Of a DNA stretch of 64,000 nt, positions 1-8,506 are shown piece by piece. The translations under genes were made by a program, and so were the position numbers. The stretch covers positions 62,001 through 126,000 of the forward strand of contig JAQGMJ010000045.1 of NCBI GenBank assembly GCA_028292405.1, in the 5' to 3' direction. This stretch comes from Betaproteobacteria bacterium. Its GTDB lineage: Bacteria > Pseudomonadota > Gammaproteobacteria > Burkholderiales > JAEUOS01. The stretch's first letter is position 1. Every line of letters begins with the position of its first letter. The notes under the pieces were generated by a model. That model searched no databases. It had not been told where the DNA came from and was given only the letters and a program-made list of their open reading frames with translations.

Positions 1-453
1 CGCTGGTGCAAGGAACTGGGCGCGGAGGTGGTGGTGAACCACTTCGGCAACCTGGTGGAGGAAGTGCGCGCCGCCGGCTTCAAGCACGTCGACTACGTGC
101 TGATCATGAACAGCACCGACACGCACATGCCGGCCGCCGCCGAACTGGTGGCGCCGCAGGGGGGCATCTGCACCATTGTCGAAAACGCCAAGCCGCTCGA
201 CGTGGTGCCGCTGAAAAACAAAAGCGCGTTTTTCGCCTGGGAATTCATGTTCACCCGGGCCATGTTTACCACGCCGGACATGATCGAGCAGCACAAGCTG
301 CTCACCGAAGTGGCGCGCCTGGTCGATGCCGGCGTGATCCGCACCACCGTGGCCGAGGTGCTCAAGCCGGTGAATGCCGCCAACCTGCGCGCCGCCCACG
401 CCAAACTGGAGGCCGGGCGGGCCATCGGCAAGATCGTGCTGGAAGGGTTTTAA
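1..453 (+). CDS. Zinc-type alcohol dehydrogenase/quinone oxidoreductase, C-terminal part
   Basis: The reading frame is open from base 1, so the gene starts outside the window; about 150 residues remain. What is left is the end of the nucleotide-binding domain and the C-terminal part of a medium-chain dehydrogenase: 'VDYVLIMNSTDTHM' then 'ELVAPQGGICTIVE', a long helix and the closing 'AIGKIVLEGF', which is typical of the zinc-binding alcohol dehydrogenase/quinone oxidoreductase (COG0604) family. The metal-binding and catalytic residues lie upstream, so substrate and zinc content cannot be judged. A hairpin followed by seven T residues lies about 80 bases after the stop. The next gene is convergent. 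Confidence 0.85.
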   Translation, partial: RWCKELGAEVVVNHFGNLVEEVRAAGFKHVDYVLIMNSTDTHMPAAAELVAPQGGICTIVENAKPLDVVPLKNKSAFFAWEFMFTRAMFTTPDMIEQHKLLTEVARLVDAGVIRTTVAEVLKPVNAANLRAAHAKLEAGRAIGKIVLEGF

Positions 454-534
454 AACAAAGGGCGGGGCGATTTCACCATCGCGCCGCCCTTGTACGCACA
501 AGCTCCTCTAAAGGAGCAAACACGTTCAAAAATG

Positions 535-565
535 CGGCACCGCGACATCGCGGCGCCGTTTTTTT
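535..565 (+). terminator. Intrinsic terminator, possibly bidirectional
   Basis: An 11-base arm (535-545) pairs with 548-558 with a single mismatch, leaving a tight loop, and is followed by T559-565. It follows the dehydrogenase fragment and abuts the stop codon of the convergent LysR gene, so it could serve both. Confidence 0.7.
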
Positions 566-1483
566 CTACTCGTGCGCCATGAAGATTTCCGCCAGCATGC
601 CGCGGAACCACTTGTGCGCCGGGTCATGATGGAAGCGCTCGTGCCAGTATTGATGTACGTCCTGCTCGGGCAGTTCCAGCGGCACCGGCAGCACCTTCAG
701 GCCCAGCTCCTTCGAGATCATCGTGCCGGAGCGCTTGGGCATGCACAGCAGAAGATCGTTGTCGCGGATCAGGTACGGCGCGGCGAGAAAGCTGGCCACG
801 CGCATGCTGATGTTCTCGGCGCGGATCGCCGCGGTCAGCAGCTTTTCGATCTGGCTGTGGCCATGGCCGGTACCGGAAGCCGATACCACGACATGGCGCG
901 CCTTGAGGAATGACTCGCGCGTCAGCTTGCCCTTGGCGGCCAGCGGATTGCCGGCGCGCATGACGCAGACATAGGTGTCGCGATACAGGCGCTGCTGGAA
1001 CATGCCCCCGCCGAAATCCGGGAACACGCCGATGGCAAGATCCACGTCGCCCGACTCCAGGCCGCCGCGCAGGCCCTTGGCCTCGAGCTGGGCGGTGCGC
1101 AGTCGGACGTTGGGCGCGACCCGCGCAACCTTCTTGAGGATCTGCGGCATCAGGCTGAAGGTCGCGAGGTCCGTGGCGAAAATGCCGAAGGCGCGGGTGG
1201 CGGTGACGGGGTCGAAATCGGCCGGGCGCTCGAAGCGCGTCTTCACCGTCTCCAGCACGGTATCGACGGCATCCGACAGCTCTTGCGCGCGCGGCGTCGG
1301 CTCCATGCCGTGCGGCGTGCGCACGAACAGCGGGTCATTGAAATACTTGCGCAGCTTGGCCAGCGATTGCGACAGCGCCGGCTGGGTCAGGCCCAGGCTT
1401 TCGGCGGCGAGCGTCAGACTCTTGTGGCGGGCAATGGCGGCGAATACCGCGAGCAGACGCACATCTAGCGATTGGACTTGCAT
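566..1483 (-). CDS. LysR-family transcriptional regulator (NahR/NodD-like clade)
   Basis: A 305-residue protein of normal LysR length. The N-terminal winged helix-turn-helix covers about residues 5-65 ('LLAVFAAIARHKSLTLAAE', 'LTQPALSQSLAKLR'), followed by a two-lobed effector-binding domain. The tail 'YWHERFHHDPAHKWFRG' resembles the NahR/LinR/NodD clade, whose members often sense aromatic compounds; this is family knowledge and the effector is not visible. The ATG at 1483 places the start at the usual distance before the HTH. The neighbour on its 5' side is the sulfite reductase operon, transcribed away from it, so a shared regulatory region of about 390 bases separates them. Confidence 0.9.
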   Translation of the reverse strand: MQVQSLDVRLLAVFAAIARHKSLTLAAESLGLTQPALSQSLAKLRKYFNDPLFVRTPHGMEPTPRAQELSDAVDTVLETVKTRFERPADFDPVTATRAFGIFATDLATFSLMPQILKKVARVAPNVRLRTAQLEAKGLRGGLESGDVDLAIGVFPDFGGGMFQQRLYRDTYVCVMRAGNPLAAKGKLTRESFLKARHVVVSASGTGHGHSQIEKLLTAAIRAENISMRVASFLAAPYLIRDNDLLLCMPKRSGTMISKELGLKVLPVPLELPEQDVHQYWHERFHHDPAHKWFRGMLAEIFMAHE

Positions 1484-1874
1484 GAAGCTCTTATCCCCTC
1501 ATCCTCGCGGCGCAAAAACACCCTTATGACGCCGATAAATACTTTCAACCCCTCTAATTTAACAGACGATCAGTTATTCCGCTTTGGCATAACAGCCATA
1601 CCGCCAGCAAATACTGGACATGCCGCGCTATGAAACGAACAGGCATGCGCAGGCGCCCGATTGTGACCGGACGTTGATCCGCCATAGAATTTTTACGCAT
1701 TAGCTTATTCAATAATTCACGTAAAGGCATGAACTGATGCCCGCTGACGCATCGAAGCATATAGATCGGCTCACTCGTTCTTGGACGACATGAAACCCCG
1801 TCCTTAATATGCAATCCAACGGGTATAGCCATATCCGAACGGACAGTTACGCCGCTTTTCCGCACCAGACCACC
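1484..1874. promoter_or_regulatory. Divergent intergenic region between lysR and cysI
   Basis: No gene is supported here. On the plus strand TTGTGA (1661-1666), an 18-base spacer and TAGAAT (1685-1690) form a plausible sigma70 promoter for the sulfite reduction operon, about 185 bases before its start. Further upstream, TTATTCC (1574-1580) and CATAAC (1588-1593) resemble the short half-sites reported for CysB, the usual activator of sulfate assimilation genes. That similarity is weak and unproven. Confidence 0.35.
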
Positions 1875-3548
1875 ATGTACAAATACGACTCCCTGGACCA
1901 GACCCTGGTCGACGAACGCGTCACGCAGTTCCGCGACCAGACCCGCCGCTTCCTGGCCGGTGAACTCAGCGAAGACGAGTTTCGCCCCCTGCGCCTGATG
2001 AACGGCCTGTATGTGCAGCGCCACGCGCCGATGCTGCGCGTCGCCATTCCCTACGGCATGCTGGCAAGCAGGCAGTTGCGCATGCTGGGGCACATCGCCC
2101 GCAAGTACGATCGCGGCTACGGACATTTTTCCACGCGCCAGAACATCCAGTACAACTGGCCGAAGCTTGAAACCGTGCCCGACATTCTCGCCGATCTGGC
2201 AAACGTGGAAATGCACGCCATCCAGACCTCCGGCAACTGCGTGCGCAACACCACTTCCGACCAGTTCGCGGGCATCGCCCACGACGAGCTGGTGGACCCG
2301 CGCCCGTATTGCGAACTGATCCGCCAGTGGTCCACCTTCCACCCCGAATTCACCTTCCTGCCGCGCAAGTTCAAGATCGCCGTGTCGTCTTCCACCGAAG
2401 ACCGCGCCGCCACGCTGGTGCACGACATCGGCCTGCACATCGTGAAAAACGATGCGGGCGAAGTGGGTGTGCGCGTGATCGTCGGCGGCGGCCTTGGCCG
2501 TACACCGATCATCGGCCACATCATCCGCGAATTCCTGCCGCGCGAAGAACTGCTGAATTATCTCGACGCCATCCTGCGCACCTACAACCGCTACGGCCGC
2601 CGCGACAACAAGTACAAGGCGCGCATCAAGATCCTGGTCAAGGAACTGACGCCAGCCAAATTCGCCGCCGAAGTCGAAGCCGAGTGGGCCAATCTCAAGG
2701 GCGGCCCGGTGGTGGTGCCCGAAGAAGAGTTCGCCCGCCTCGAATCGTTTTTCACCGCGCCCGCCTACGAACAACTGGTTGCCTGCGACGCCGGCTTCGA
2801 GCGCAAGCAGCTTGACGATCGCGGTTTCGCGCGCTGGGTCGAACAAAACACCTTCCATCACAAGGTGCCGGGCTATCGCGCCGTCACCCTCTCGCTCAAG
2901 CCCTATGGTGGCATCCCGCCGGGGGATGCCACCGCCGAGCAGATGGAAGGCGTGGCCGACCTGGCCGACCGCTACAGCTTCGGCGAATTGCGCGTCTCGC
3001 ATGAACAGAACCTGATCCTCGCCGACGTCAAGCAAAGCGACCTTTACGACGTGTGGCAGGAAGCGAAGAAACTCGGCTTCGCCACGCCGAACATCGGCCT
3101 GCTCACCAACATCATCGCCTGCCCGGGCGGCGACTTTTGCTCGCTCGCCAATGCTCGTTCGCTCCCCGTTGCCGCCGCCATCCAGGCGCGCTTCGAAGAT
3201 CTTGACTACGTCCACGACCTCGGCCCGATCGACCTGAACATCTCCGGCTGCATCAATGCCTGCGGCCATCATCACGTCGGCCATATCGGCATCCTCGGCG
3301 TCGACAAGGACAACCAGGAGTTCTACCAGGTAACGCTGGGCGGCGCGCAAGGTAACAACGCCTCGCTAGGCAAGGTGATCGGCCCCTCCTTCTCGGCTGA
3401 GGAAATCGCCCCGGCGGTGCAACGCATCATCGAAACCTTTGCTGAAAAGCGCCACGAAGACGAGACTTTCATCGACACCGTGCGCCGACTGGGCCTGGAG
3501 CCCTTCAAGGCGCGCGCCTATGACAAACCCGAACTGAAGGCGGCATGA
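1875..3548 (+). CDS. cysI: Assimilatory sulfite (nitrite/sulfite) reductase hemoprotein
   Basis: A 557-residue siroheme/[4Fe-4S] enzyme expected to reduce sulfite to sulfide with six electrons. The cluster ligands are visible as C416-x5-C422 ('CPGGDFC') and C459-x3-C463 ('CINAC'), followed by 'GHHHVGHIGILG'. The N-terminal half holds the ferredoxin-like repeat 'MLRVAIPYG' and 'YGHFSTRQNIQYNW'. An in-frame ATG lies 66 bases upstream, but homologues begin MYKYDxxD, so 1875 is preferred. It opens a tight operon with DUF934, cobA and rhodanese genes; the following ATG overlaps its stop. The electron donor (flavoprotein or ferredoxin) is not encoded nearby. Confidence 0.93.
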   Translation: MYKYDSLDQTLVDERVTQFRDQTRRFLAGELSEDEFRPLRLMNGLYVQRHAPMLRVAIPYGMLASRQLRMLGHIARKYDRGYGHFSTRQNIQYNWPKLETVPDILADLANVEMHAIQTSGNCVRNTTSDQFAGIAHDELVDPRPYCELIRQWSTFHPEFTFLPRKFKIAVSSSTEDRAATLVHDIGLHIVKNDAGEVGVRVIVGGGLGRTPIIGHIIREFLPREELLNYLDAILRTYNRYGRRDNKYKARIKILVKELTPAKFAAEVEAEWANLKGGPVVVPEEEFARLESFFTAPAYEQLVACDAGFERKQLDDRGFARWVEQNTFHHKVPGYRAVTLSLKPYGGIPPGDATAEQMEGVADLADRYSFGELRVSHEQNLILADVKQSDLYDVWQEAKKLGFATPNIGLLTNIIACPGGDFCSLANARSLPVAAAIQARFEDLDYVHDLGPIDLNISGCINACGHHHVGHIGILGVDKDNQEFYQVTLGGAQGNNASLGKVIGPSFSAEEIAPAVQRIIETFAEKRHEDETFIDTVRRLGLEPFKARAYDKPELKAA

Positions 3549-4105
3549 TCATGGCCAACATCATCCTCAATGGCGCGGTGGTTCCGAACACCTGGACCCT
3601 GATTGAGTCGGTCGAGCCGCTGGCGGCCGCCGACGTGGCCGAGGGCAGCATCCTGCCGCTGTCGGTCTGGCTGGCGGTGCGCGAAACGCTTCTGGAAAAC
3701 CCGGCGCTGGCCGGCAAGCGCGTCGGCGTCTGGCTGGCGCCCTCCGACGAGCCCGGCGAACTGGTCGACGACATCGCCGGCCTGCCGCTGATCGCCGTGC
3801 AATTCCCCGCCTTTACCGACGGCCGCGGCTACTCCATCGGCCGCCTGCTGCGCGAGCGCTACGGCTATAAAGGTGAAATGCGGGCGATCGGCGATGTGGG
3901 CCGCGACCACCTGTTCAACCTGTTCCACTGTGGCTTCAACGCTTTCGAAATCAAGGCCAGCCAGACCCCCGAGCATGCGCTCGAGGGTCTGAAGGCGTTC
4001 AGCGACGGCTACCAGAGCAGCGAGCAGCGCAAGCTGCCGGCTTACCGCCGCCGTCCGCATGCGCAGACCGCCGATTCCTGGGCGGAGATTTCCTCGCCGA
4101 GCTAA
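3545..4105 (+). CDS. DUF934 family protein of the sulfite reductase operon
   Basis: A 186-residue DUF934 protein. The family is defined largely by its fixed place after sulfite reductase in proteobacteria and is presumed to assist sulfite reduction; no catalytic motif is recognised. Conserved-looking segments are 'FPAFTDGRGYSIGRLLRERY' and 'AIGDVGRDHLFNLFHCGFNAF', with a C-terminal stretch 'LKAFSDGYQ'. Its ATG overlaps the cysI stop (ATGA), implying translational coupling; a second ATG six bases later is equally possible. It is cytoplasmic, with no signal peptide or membrane segment. Confidence 0.85.
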   Translation: MIMANIILNGAVVPNTWTLIESVEPLAAADVAEGSILPLSVWLAVRETLLENPALAGKRVGVWLAPSDEPGELVDDIAGLPLIAVQFPAFTDGRGYSIGRLLRERYGYKGEMRAIGDVGRDHLFNLFHCGFNAFEIKASQTPEHALEGLKAFSDGYQSSEQRKLPAYRRRPHAQTADSWAEISSPS

Positions 4106-4160
4106 GGGTATGAGACGCGGCGTGCGGCGCCGTGTTCTGCATTCCGCACCACATTCCCAA

Positions 4161-4925
4161 ATGACCGCCACTGTCTACCTGGTGGGCGCCGGGCCCGGCG
4201 CTCCCGATCTCATCACCCTGCGCGCCGCCCGCCTGCTCGAGGCGGCCGACATCGTTTTTTACGATGCCCTGGTGCATGCCGACACCGTCGCCCTGGCGAA
4301 AAATGCCGAAAAAGTCGCGGTGGGCAAGCGCTACGGCAAGCACTCGGCCGCGCAACTGTTCATCAACAAGCGCCTGGTCGACGCCGCGCGCAAGTACAAG
4401 ACCGTGGTACGCCTGAAGGGCGGCGACCCGATGCTGTTCGGCCGCGCCCAGGAAGAAATCGATGCGCTCGCCGAAGCCGGCATCGCCTGCGAAGTGGTCC
4501 CCGGCATCACCGCCGCATTGGCGGCGAGCGCCGAGCTCGGCATTTCGCTGACCCGCCGTGGCCTGTCGCGCTCGGTGGCCTTCGCCACCCCGCGCGTGGG
4601 CCGCGAAGAGCAGCCGAGCGACTGGGCCGCCAGCCTGATCAACGCCGACACCGGCGTGCTTTACATGGCGGCGCACGAAGCCCGCGAGATCGCCGCGCAG
4701 CTGATCGCGCGGGGAAAAAGCGCCGGCACCCCGGTGATGGTGGTGGAAAACGCCTCGCTGCAAAGCCGGCGTCACCTCACCACCCTGGGCGCGATGGCGC
4801 ACGAGGGCCTGCCGGCGCTCGAAGGCCCGGCGGTGCTGATGCTGGGTGAGGTGTATCGCGCGGCGCTCGAGGCGGCCACCGCACTGCCGCAGTCGCCGCG
4901 CAAGGCAAACAACGCGGCAAAATAA
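4161..4925 (+). CDS. cobA: Uroporphyrinogen-III C-methyltransferase
   Basis: A 254-residue SAM-dependent methyltransferase that converts uroporphyrinogen III to precorrin-2, the first step of siroheme synthesis. Motifs are the N-terminal loop 'VGAGPGAPDLIT', 'VVRLKGGDPMLFGRAQEE' and 'EVVPGITAALAAS', all diagnostic of SUMT. The frame is open to an upstream ATG at 4059, but that would add 34 arginine-rich residues overlapping DUF934, so the ATG at 4161 next to 'TATVYLVGAGPG' is chosen. Siroheme is the cofactor of the operon's sulfite reductase, which explains the placement. The CysG dehydrogenase/ferrochelatase half is absent and must be elsewhere. Confidence 0.9.
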   Translation: MTATVYLVGAGPGAPDLITLRAARLLEAADIVFYDALVHADTVALAKNAEKVAVGKRYGKHSAAQLFINKRLVDAARKYKTVVRLKGGDPMLFGRAQEEIDALAEAGIACEVVPGITAALAASAELGISLTRRGLSRSVAFATPRVGREEQPSDWAASLINADTGVLYMAAHEAREIAAQLIARGKSAGTPVMVVENASLQSRRHLTTLGAMAHEGLPALEGPAVLMLGEVYRAALEAATALPQSPRKANNAAK

Positions 4926-4977
4926 GCGCGCGGCGGTATCATCCACCCCGCCCCTCAAAAGATACGCAGGAGATGCC

Positions 4978-5445
4978 ATGACCGCCCACGTCGACAGCCT
5001 GGTCAACGAAGACATTCTGAAACGCGCCGGCGACTACGCCAAAACGCATAGCCTCGCTTACGCCGGCGCCGTCACCCCGGCCGAGGCGCACCAGCTGGTG
5101 CAAAGCGGCGGCGCCAAGCTGGTGGACGTGCGCTTCAGGTTCGAGCGCGAATACGTCGGCCGCGTGCCTGAGACCGTGGGCATCGAGTGGAAGGACATCA
5201 ACACCGGCGCGGTGAACCCGGACTTCGTGAAAACGCTGTCCGAACAGTTCGGCAAGGATGACAAGCTGGTGTTCCTGTGCCGTAGCGGCGTGCGCTCGGA
5301 CGCCGCCGCCAAGGCCGCGAGCCAGGCCGGCTTCACCCATGCCTACAACATCCTCGAAGGCTTCGAGGGCGACCTCGACGAAGCCAAGCATCGCGGCAAC
5401 AAGGGCGGCTGGCGCCGCGCCGGTTTGCCGTGGATCCAGGGCTAG
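4978..5445 (+). CDS. Rhodanese-like domain protein
   Basis: A 155-residue single-domain rhodanese. The active-site loop 'CRSGVRS' carries catalytic C101, and an N-terminal helix is followed by 'VTPAEAHQLVQ' and 'KLVDVRFRFEREYVGRVP'. Rhodaneses of this type carry persulfide sulfur; the closing 'NKGGWRRAGLPW' is common in single-domain cytoplasmic members. The start at 4978 has GGAGA seven bases upstream. As last gene of the sulfite reduction operon it probably handles the sulfide or persulfide produced, but its acceptor is unknown. Confidence 0.88.
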   Translation: MTAHVDSLVNEDILKRAGDYAKTHSLAYAGAVTPAEAHQLVQSGGAKLVDVRFRFEREYVGRVPETVGIEWKDINTGAVNPDFVKTLSEQFGKDDKLVFLCRSGVRSDAAAKAASQAGFTHAYNILEGFEGDLDEAKHRGNKGGWRRAGLPWIQG

Positions 5446-5589
5446 AGGTAACGAAAGGGGGCTGAACTACGCCCCCCTCGGACCCCCCGGGTGCCTTCGG
5501 GTGGCTATGGACCAGTAGCTTCGCTTTAATGTTTTTCGGGGCAGCGGTTGGGGCCGGGCAGGTTTGCCCTGCCGGCTATCGCTGTCCGG
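5446..5589. other. Convergent intergenic spacer with GC-rich hairpin
   Basis: A GGGGGC...GCCCCC hairpin (about 5456-5477) follows the rhodanese stop but lacks a T-tract, so it is at best a weak terminator. No small gene is seen. Confidence 0.4.
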
Positions 5590-6321
5590 TCAACCCTGAA
5601 CGGCTTGCACCGGCTCACTCTCGGGCCGGTCGAAGTAATAGCCCTGCGCCAGGGTGGCGCCCGCGGCGCGTACCTGGGCCACCTGCTCTGCGCTTTCCAG
5701 CTTGATGAACACCGGCTTGGTGCCGGCCTGCTCCGACGCTTTCACGGCACTGGCCATGCGCGCGGCCTGCCCTGCATACTGGTTGTGGTCGATCAGCACA
5801 AAAGTCGGACGGGTGCGCGCGAGCAGGTCTTCGAGGCCGCGGGCATCGCGTAACCGGACGGCTATCTCGAACCCATGCAGGCGGTAGCTGCCGATCAGGT
5901 AGCCCAGCGACATGGTGCGCAGGTGCGTGGGGTCGGGCAGGCAGATGACCACAGGCGCCTGCCCCAGGCCGGCGTCGTCGAGCGCCTCGCGGTAGGCGCG
6001 ACCGTGATCGGCGGTGACGGTGTCGAGCAGGCGTGCATGCACCGGCACCAGGAGGCGAGTCGGGCGCGGCGCGGGAGCGTGATAGGCGGCGGCATGCGCC
6101 ATGCGGCACAGGCGGTCGATGCGGACGATGTCCTGGTCGGCGCGGGCGGGGTCGAAAAGCTCGGTCACCGGCACTTCGGCGCCCTCGCGCTGCGGCCTGA
6201 CCGAAGCGGTGTGGCCGACGACGCGGCCGGCGCGCAGGTCGTGCAGACCCTGGAATACGCTCGTAAGGCGCATCCCGGCGAATTCGCTCCTGGTCTTGCT
6301 GCTTGTCTCCGGCACGCTCAT
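5590..6321 (-). CDS. Degenerate EAL-domain protein (probably non-catalytic)
   Basis: A 243-residue protein built on the EAL phosphodiesterase fold: it opens with 'FQGLHDLRAGRVVGHTASVR', the position of 'FQPIxDLxTGxxxGxEALxR', and ends with 'LAQGYYFDRP', the normal EAL C-terminus. The key EAL triad reads T38-A39-S40, and the metal-binding DDFGTG loop is not found (the region reads 'LHGFEIAVRLRDARG'). Cyclic-di-GMP hydrolysis is therefore unlikely; a binding or regulatory role is inferred. A strong GGAGGTGGAG ribosome site precedes the ATG at 6321. The frame is open much further upstream, but only as antisense of the peroxiredoxin gene. Confidence 0.75.
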   Translation of the reverse strand: MSVPETSSKTRSEFAGMRLTSVFQGLHDLRAGRVVGHTASVRPQREGAEVPVTELFDPARADQDIVRIDRLCRMAHAAAYHAPAPRPTRLLVPVHARLLDTVTADHGRAYREALDDAGLGQAPVVICLPDPTHLRTMSLGYLIGSYRLHGFEIAVRLRDARGLEDLLARTRPTFVLIDHNQYAGQAARMASAVKASEQAGTKPVFIKLESAEQVAQVRAAGATLAQGYYFDRPESEPVQAVQG

Positions 6322-6606
6322 CTCCACCTCCAGCGTTGCCTCCCAGTCGGATAATAGCTTGGCATGGCGGCTTTTTGGCCGCCCGGCGGGTGAAAAATGC
6401 GAAAAATATGGATCATCGGCGGTCAGTCTAGCTGTCGGGCCGCCCATCGAGAACGAACCATATGGCGTAAGCAAATTCGCAGCCCGACTGAAACCGGCCC
6501 TATGCGCGGACCGTATGAGGACATAAGCATTGCTTCCTTCAACGCGGGGACGAACTGCGTGAAAATAGGCGGCTCGGCCCAGGGCCGCATTGTTCAGGAG
6601 ATCATC

Positions 6607-7245
6607 ATGACACTCAGGCTCGGCGATACAGCCCCCGACTTCACCCAGCAATCCACCGCCGGCGAAATCCATTTCCACCAGTGGCTGGGCGACAGCTGGG
6701 GCCTGCTGTTTTCGCATCCCAAAGACTTCACGCCGGTATGCACCACCGAGCTTGGCTATACCGCCAAGCTTAAAAGCGAGTTCGACCGCCGCCACGTCAA
6801 GGTGCTGGCCGTCTCGGTGGACGCGGTGGACTCGCACAACCAGTGGGTCGGCGACATTGCCGAAACCCAGGGCACGGCGGTGAATTTCCCCATCCTCGCC
6901 GACCCCGACCGCAAGGTGTCGGACCTCTACGACATGATCCACCCGAACGCCAACGACACGCTCACGGTGCGCTCGGTGTTTTTCATCGACCCGAAAAAGA
7001 AGGTGCGCGCGACCATCACCTACCCGGCTTCCACCGGGCGCAACTTCGACGAGATTTTGCGGGTGATCGACTCCCTGCAACTGACGGACGGTTATTCCGT
7101 GGCGACGCCCGTCAACTGGAAAGACGGCGATGATGTCATCATCCCCGCCAGCATCACCGACCCGGCTGTCATGAAATCGAAATTTCCCAAGGGCTGGCGT
7201 GAATTAAAATCCTACCTGCGCATCACTCCCCAACCCAACAAATAG
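6607..7245 (+). CDS. 1-Cys peroxiredoxin (Prx6 type)
   Basis: A 212-residue peroxiredoxin that reduces hydrogen peroxide and organic peroxides. The peroxidatic cysteine is C45 in 'FTPVCTTE'. The Prx6-specific C-terminal extension is present ('WKDGDDVIIPASITD', 'FPKGWRELKSYLRI'), and no second resolving cysteine is seen, hence 1-Cys. The ATG at 6607 has an AGGAG site at about 6595. dsbB follows 40 bases later in the same direction, so the pair may be co-transcribed, linking peroxide defence and disulfide formation. Confidence 0.93.
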   Translation: MTLRLGDTAPDFTQQSTAGEIHFHQWLGDSWGLLFSHPKDFTPVCTTELGYTAKLKSEFDRRHVKVLAVSVDAVDSHNQWVGDIAETQGTAVNFPILADPDRKVSDLYDMIHPNANDTLTVRSVFFIDPKKKVRATITYPASTGRNFDEILRVIDSLQLTDGYSVATPVNWKDGDDVIIPASITDPAVMKSKFPKGWRELKSYLRITPQPNK

Positions 7246-7285
7246 GCTCGCGCGCTCCCACCCGGGGCGTCGCGGAAACATCGCA

Positions 7286-7780
7286 ATGTCCCGACTCTCT
7301 TCCCGCGCCTGGTTTTTCATCGGCTTTCTGGTCTGTGCCGGCCTGATCGCCATCGCGCTGTTCCTGCAGTACTACGTCCACCTCGAGCCCTGCCCTCTGT
7401 GCATGCTGCAGCGGGTGGCTTTCATCGCCTTCGGCATCATTTTCCTGCTCGGCGCCCTGCATGGGCCGCAGCAAACCGGCACCCGCATCTACGCCTTCGC
7501 CGGCCTGCTGGCCACCTTCACCGGCCTGGGGCTGGCGACGCGCCATGTCTACCTGCAGTATTACCCGCCGGAGTACGTGAGCTGCGCCGGCGACTTCTAT
7601 TCGCAACTCGAACGCATTCCCCTGGGCCGCCTGATCAGCAATGCCCTGCGCGCCACCGGCGATTGCAGCAAGGTGGACTGGACCCTGCTGCACCTGTCGA
7701 TCGCCGAATGGTCGCTGATCTGGTTCACCATCCTGACCGTTTTGGGGCTGTTTTTGCTGATCCGCCGCGTACCGCGCTGA
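7286..7780 (+). CDS. dsbB: Disulfide bond formation protein B
   Basis: A 164-residue inner-membrane quinone reductase that reoxidises DsbA. Four membrane segments are visible, and both redox pairs are present: C36-x2-C39 in 'EPCPLCMLQR' in the first periplasmic loop, and C100 ('SCAGDF') with C127 ('GDCSKV') in the second. The arginine next to the first pair (QRVA), needed for quinone interaction, is kept. Length and topology are normal for DsbB. No dsbA lies in the window. A strong intrinsic terminator follows. Confidence 0.94.
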   Translation: MSRLSSRAWFFIGFLVCAGLIAIALFLQYYVHLEPCPLCMLQRVAFIAFGIIFLLGALHGPQQTGTRIYAFAGLLATFTGLGLATRHVYLQYYPPEYVSCAGDFYSQLERIPLGRLISNALRATGDCSKVDWTLLHLSIAEWSLIWFTILTVLGLFLLIRRVPR

Positions 7781-7800
7781 AAAGGATAGGCAACCTCCAT

Positions 7801-7827
7801 AAAACCCCGGCGCCGCCGGGGTTTTTG
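7801..7827 (+). terminator. Intrinsic terminator after dsbB
   Basis: Arms 7801-7810 and 7816-7825 (aaaaccccgg / ccggggtttt) enclose a five-base loop, followed by T to 7826. The A-rich left side means it could also act on the minus strand. Confidence 0.85.
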
Positions 7828-7910
7828 CTTCCCGCCCGCCGCCGCCCGCACCGCAGGCATCTCCGGGGGCTTTTATGCGTCCCGCCGAGGAGGATCATAA
7901 GTATTGTTCA

Positions 7911-7939
7911 TTGAATCCGCCCTCTTAATATATTAAAAT
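7911..7939 (+). promoter_or_regulatory. Probable sigma70 promoter of fdxA
   Basis: TTGAAT (7911-7916), a 17-base spacer and TAAAAT (7934-7939) lie in an AT-rich patch of an otherwise GC-rich region, about 145 bases before the ferredoxin start. The remainder of the 302-base gap between dsbB and fdxA shows no gene. Confidence 0.5.
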
Positions 7940-8082
7940 AATGCCCTGATATCGCTTCGGGCCGCCGCCGTGCGTTTTTGCGGCCGGACCGAATAAAAGC
8001 GCCAAGCGGGAGAGCACCCCGGCGGCAGCCACGGCTCGCCGGACCGCTCAAGCCTCCATCCTCGTTCCAGGAAAATAGCTTC

Positions 8083-8409
8083 ATGACCCACGTTGTCACC
8101 GAATCCTGCATCAAGTGCAAGTACACCGATTGCGTCGACGTCTGCCCGGTCGACTGTTTCCGCGAAGGGCCGAACATGCTGGTGATCGACCCGGATGAAT
8201 GCATCGATTGCGCAGTGTGCATTCCCGAGTGCCCGGTGAACGCGATCTACGCCGAGGAAGACGTGCCGGACGGCCAGAAGAATTTCATCGACCTGAACGC
8301 CGAACTGGCGCAGGCCTGGGCCTCCATCACCAAGACCAAGGGCAGTATGCCCGACGCCGATGAGTGGAAAGACAAGACCGAAAAGCTGGAGATGCTCGAC
8401 CGCGGCTGA
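8083..8409 (+). CDS. fdxA: 7Fe ferredoxin, FdxA type
   Basis: A 108-residue ferredoxin, the usual FdxA length. The N-terminal cysteines C9, C12, C17, C21 and C25 and the second set C40, C43, C46 and C50 fit one [3Fe-4S] and one [4Fe-4S] cluster, followed by a helical C-terminal tail ending 'KLEMLDRG'. The ATG at 8083 gives the conserved start '[17 protein letters not shown]'; longer in-frame readings upstream are not conserved. It is followed by its own terminator and then by the large flavoprotein, which is a plausible redox partner by proximity. Confidence 0.93.
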   Translation: MTHVVTESCIKCKYTDCVDVCPVDCFREGPNMLVIDPDECIDCAVCIPECPVNAIYAEEDVPDGQKNFIDLNAELAQAWASITKTKGSMPDADEWKDKTEKLEMLDRG

Positions 8410-8430
8410 TTGCGTTCCCGCGAAAGCTGG

Positions 8431-8454
8431 AGGCCGCGGCTCGCGGCCTTTTTT
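8431..8454 (+). terminator. Intrinsic terminator after fdxA
   Basis: A perfect eight-base stem (8431-8438 with 8442-8449) with a three-base loop is followed by T to 8454. Confidence 0.85.
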
Positions 8455-8506
8455 ATTGGCCGGCCGCCATATGCGTGGCGCTTATTAGCAAGTACGAAAG
8501 ATAGCG

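Noticed and set aside
1554..3350. Minus-strand open frame of about 600 codons
   Set aside because: Antisense of the sulfite reductase gene, without domains.
4059..4160. Longer N-terminus for the uroporphyrinogen methyltransferase
   Set aside because: It would add 34 Arg/Pro-rich residues overlapping DUF934; the family starts just before the VGAGPG motif.
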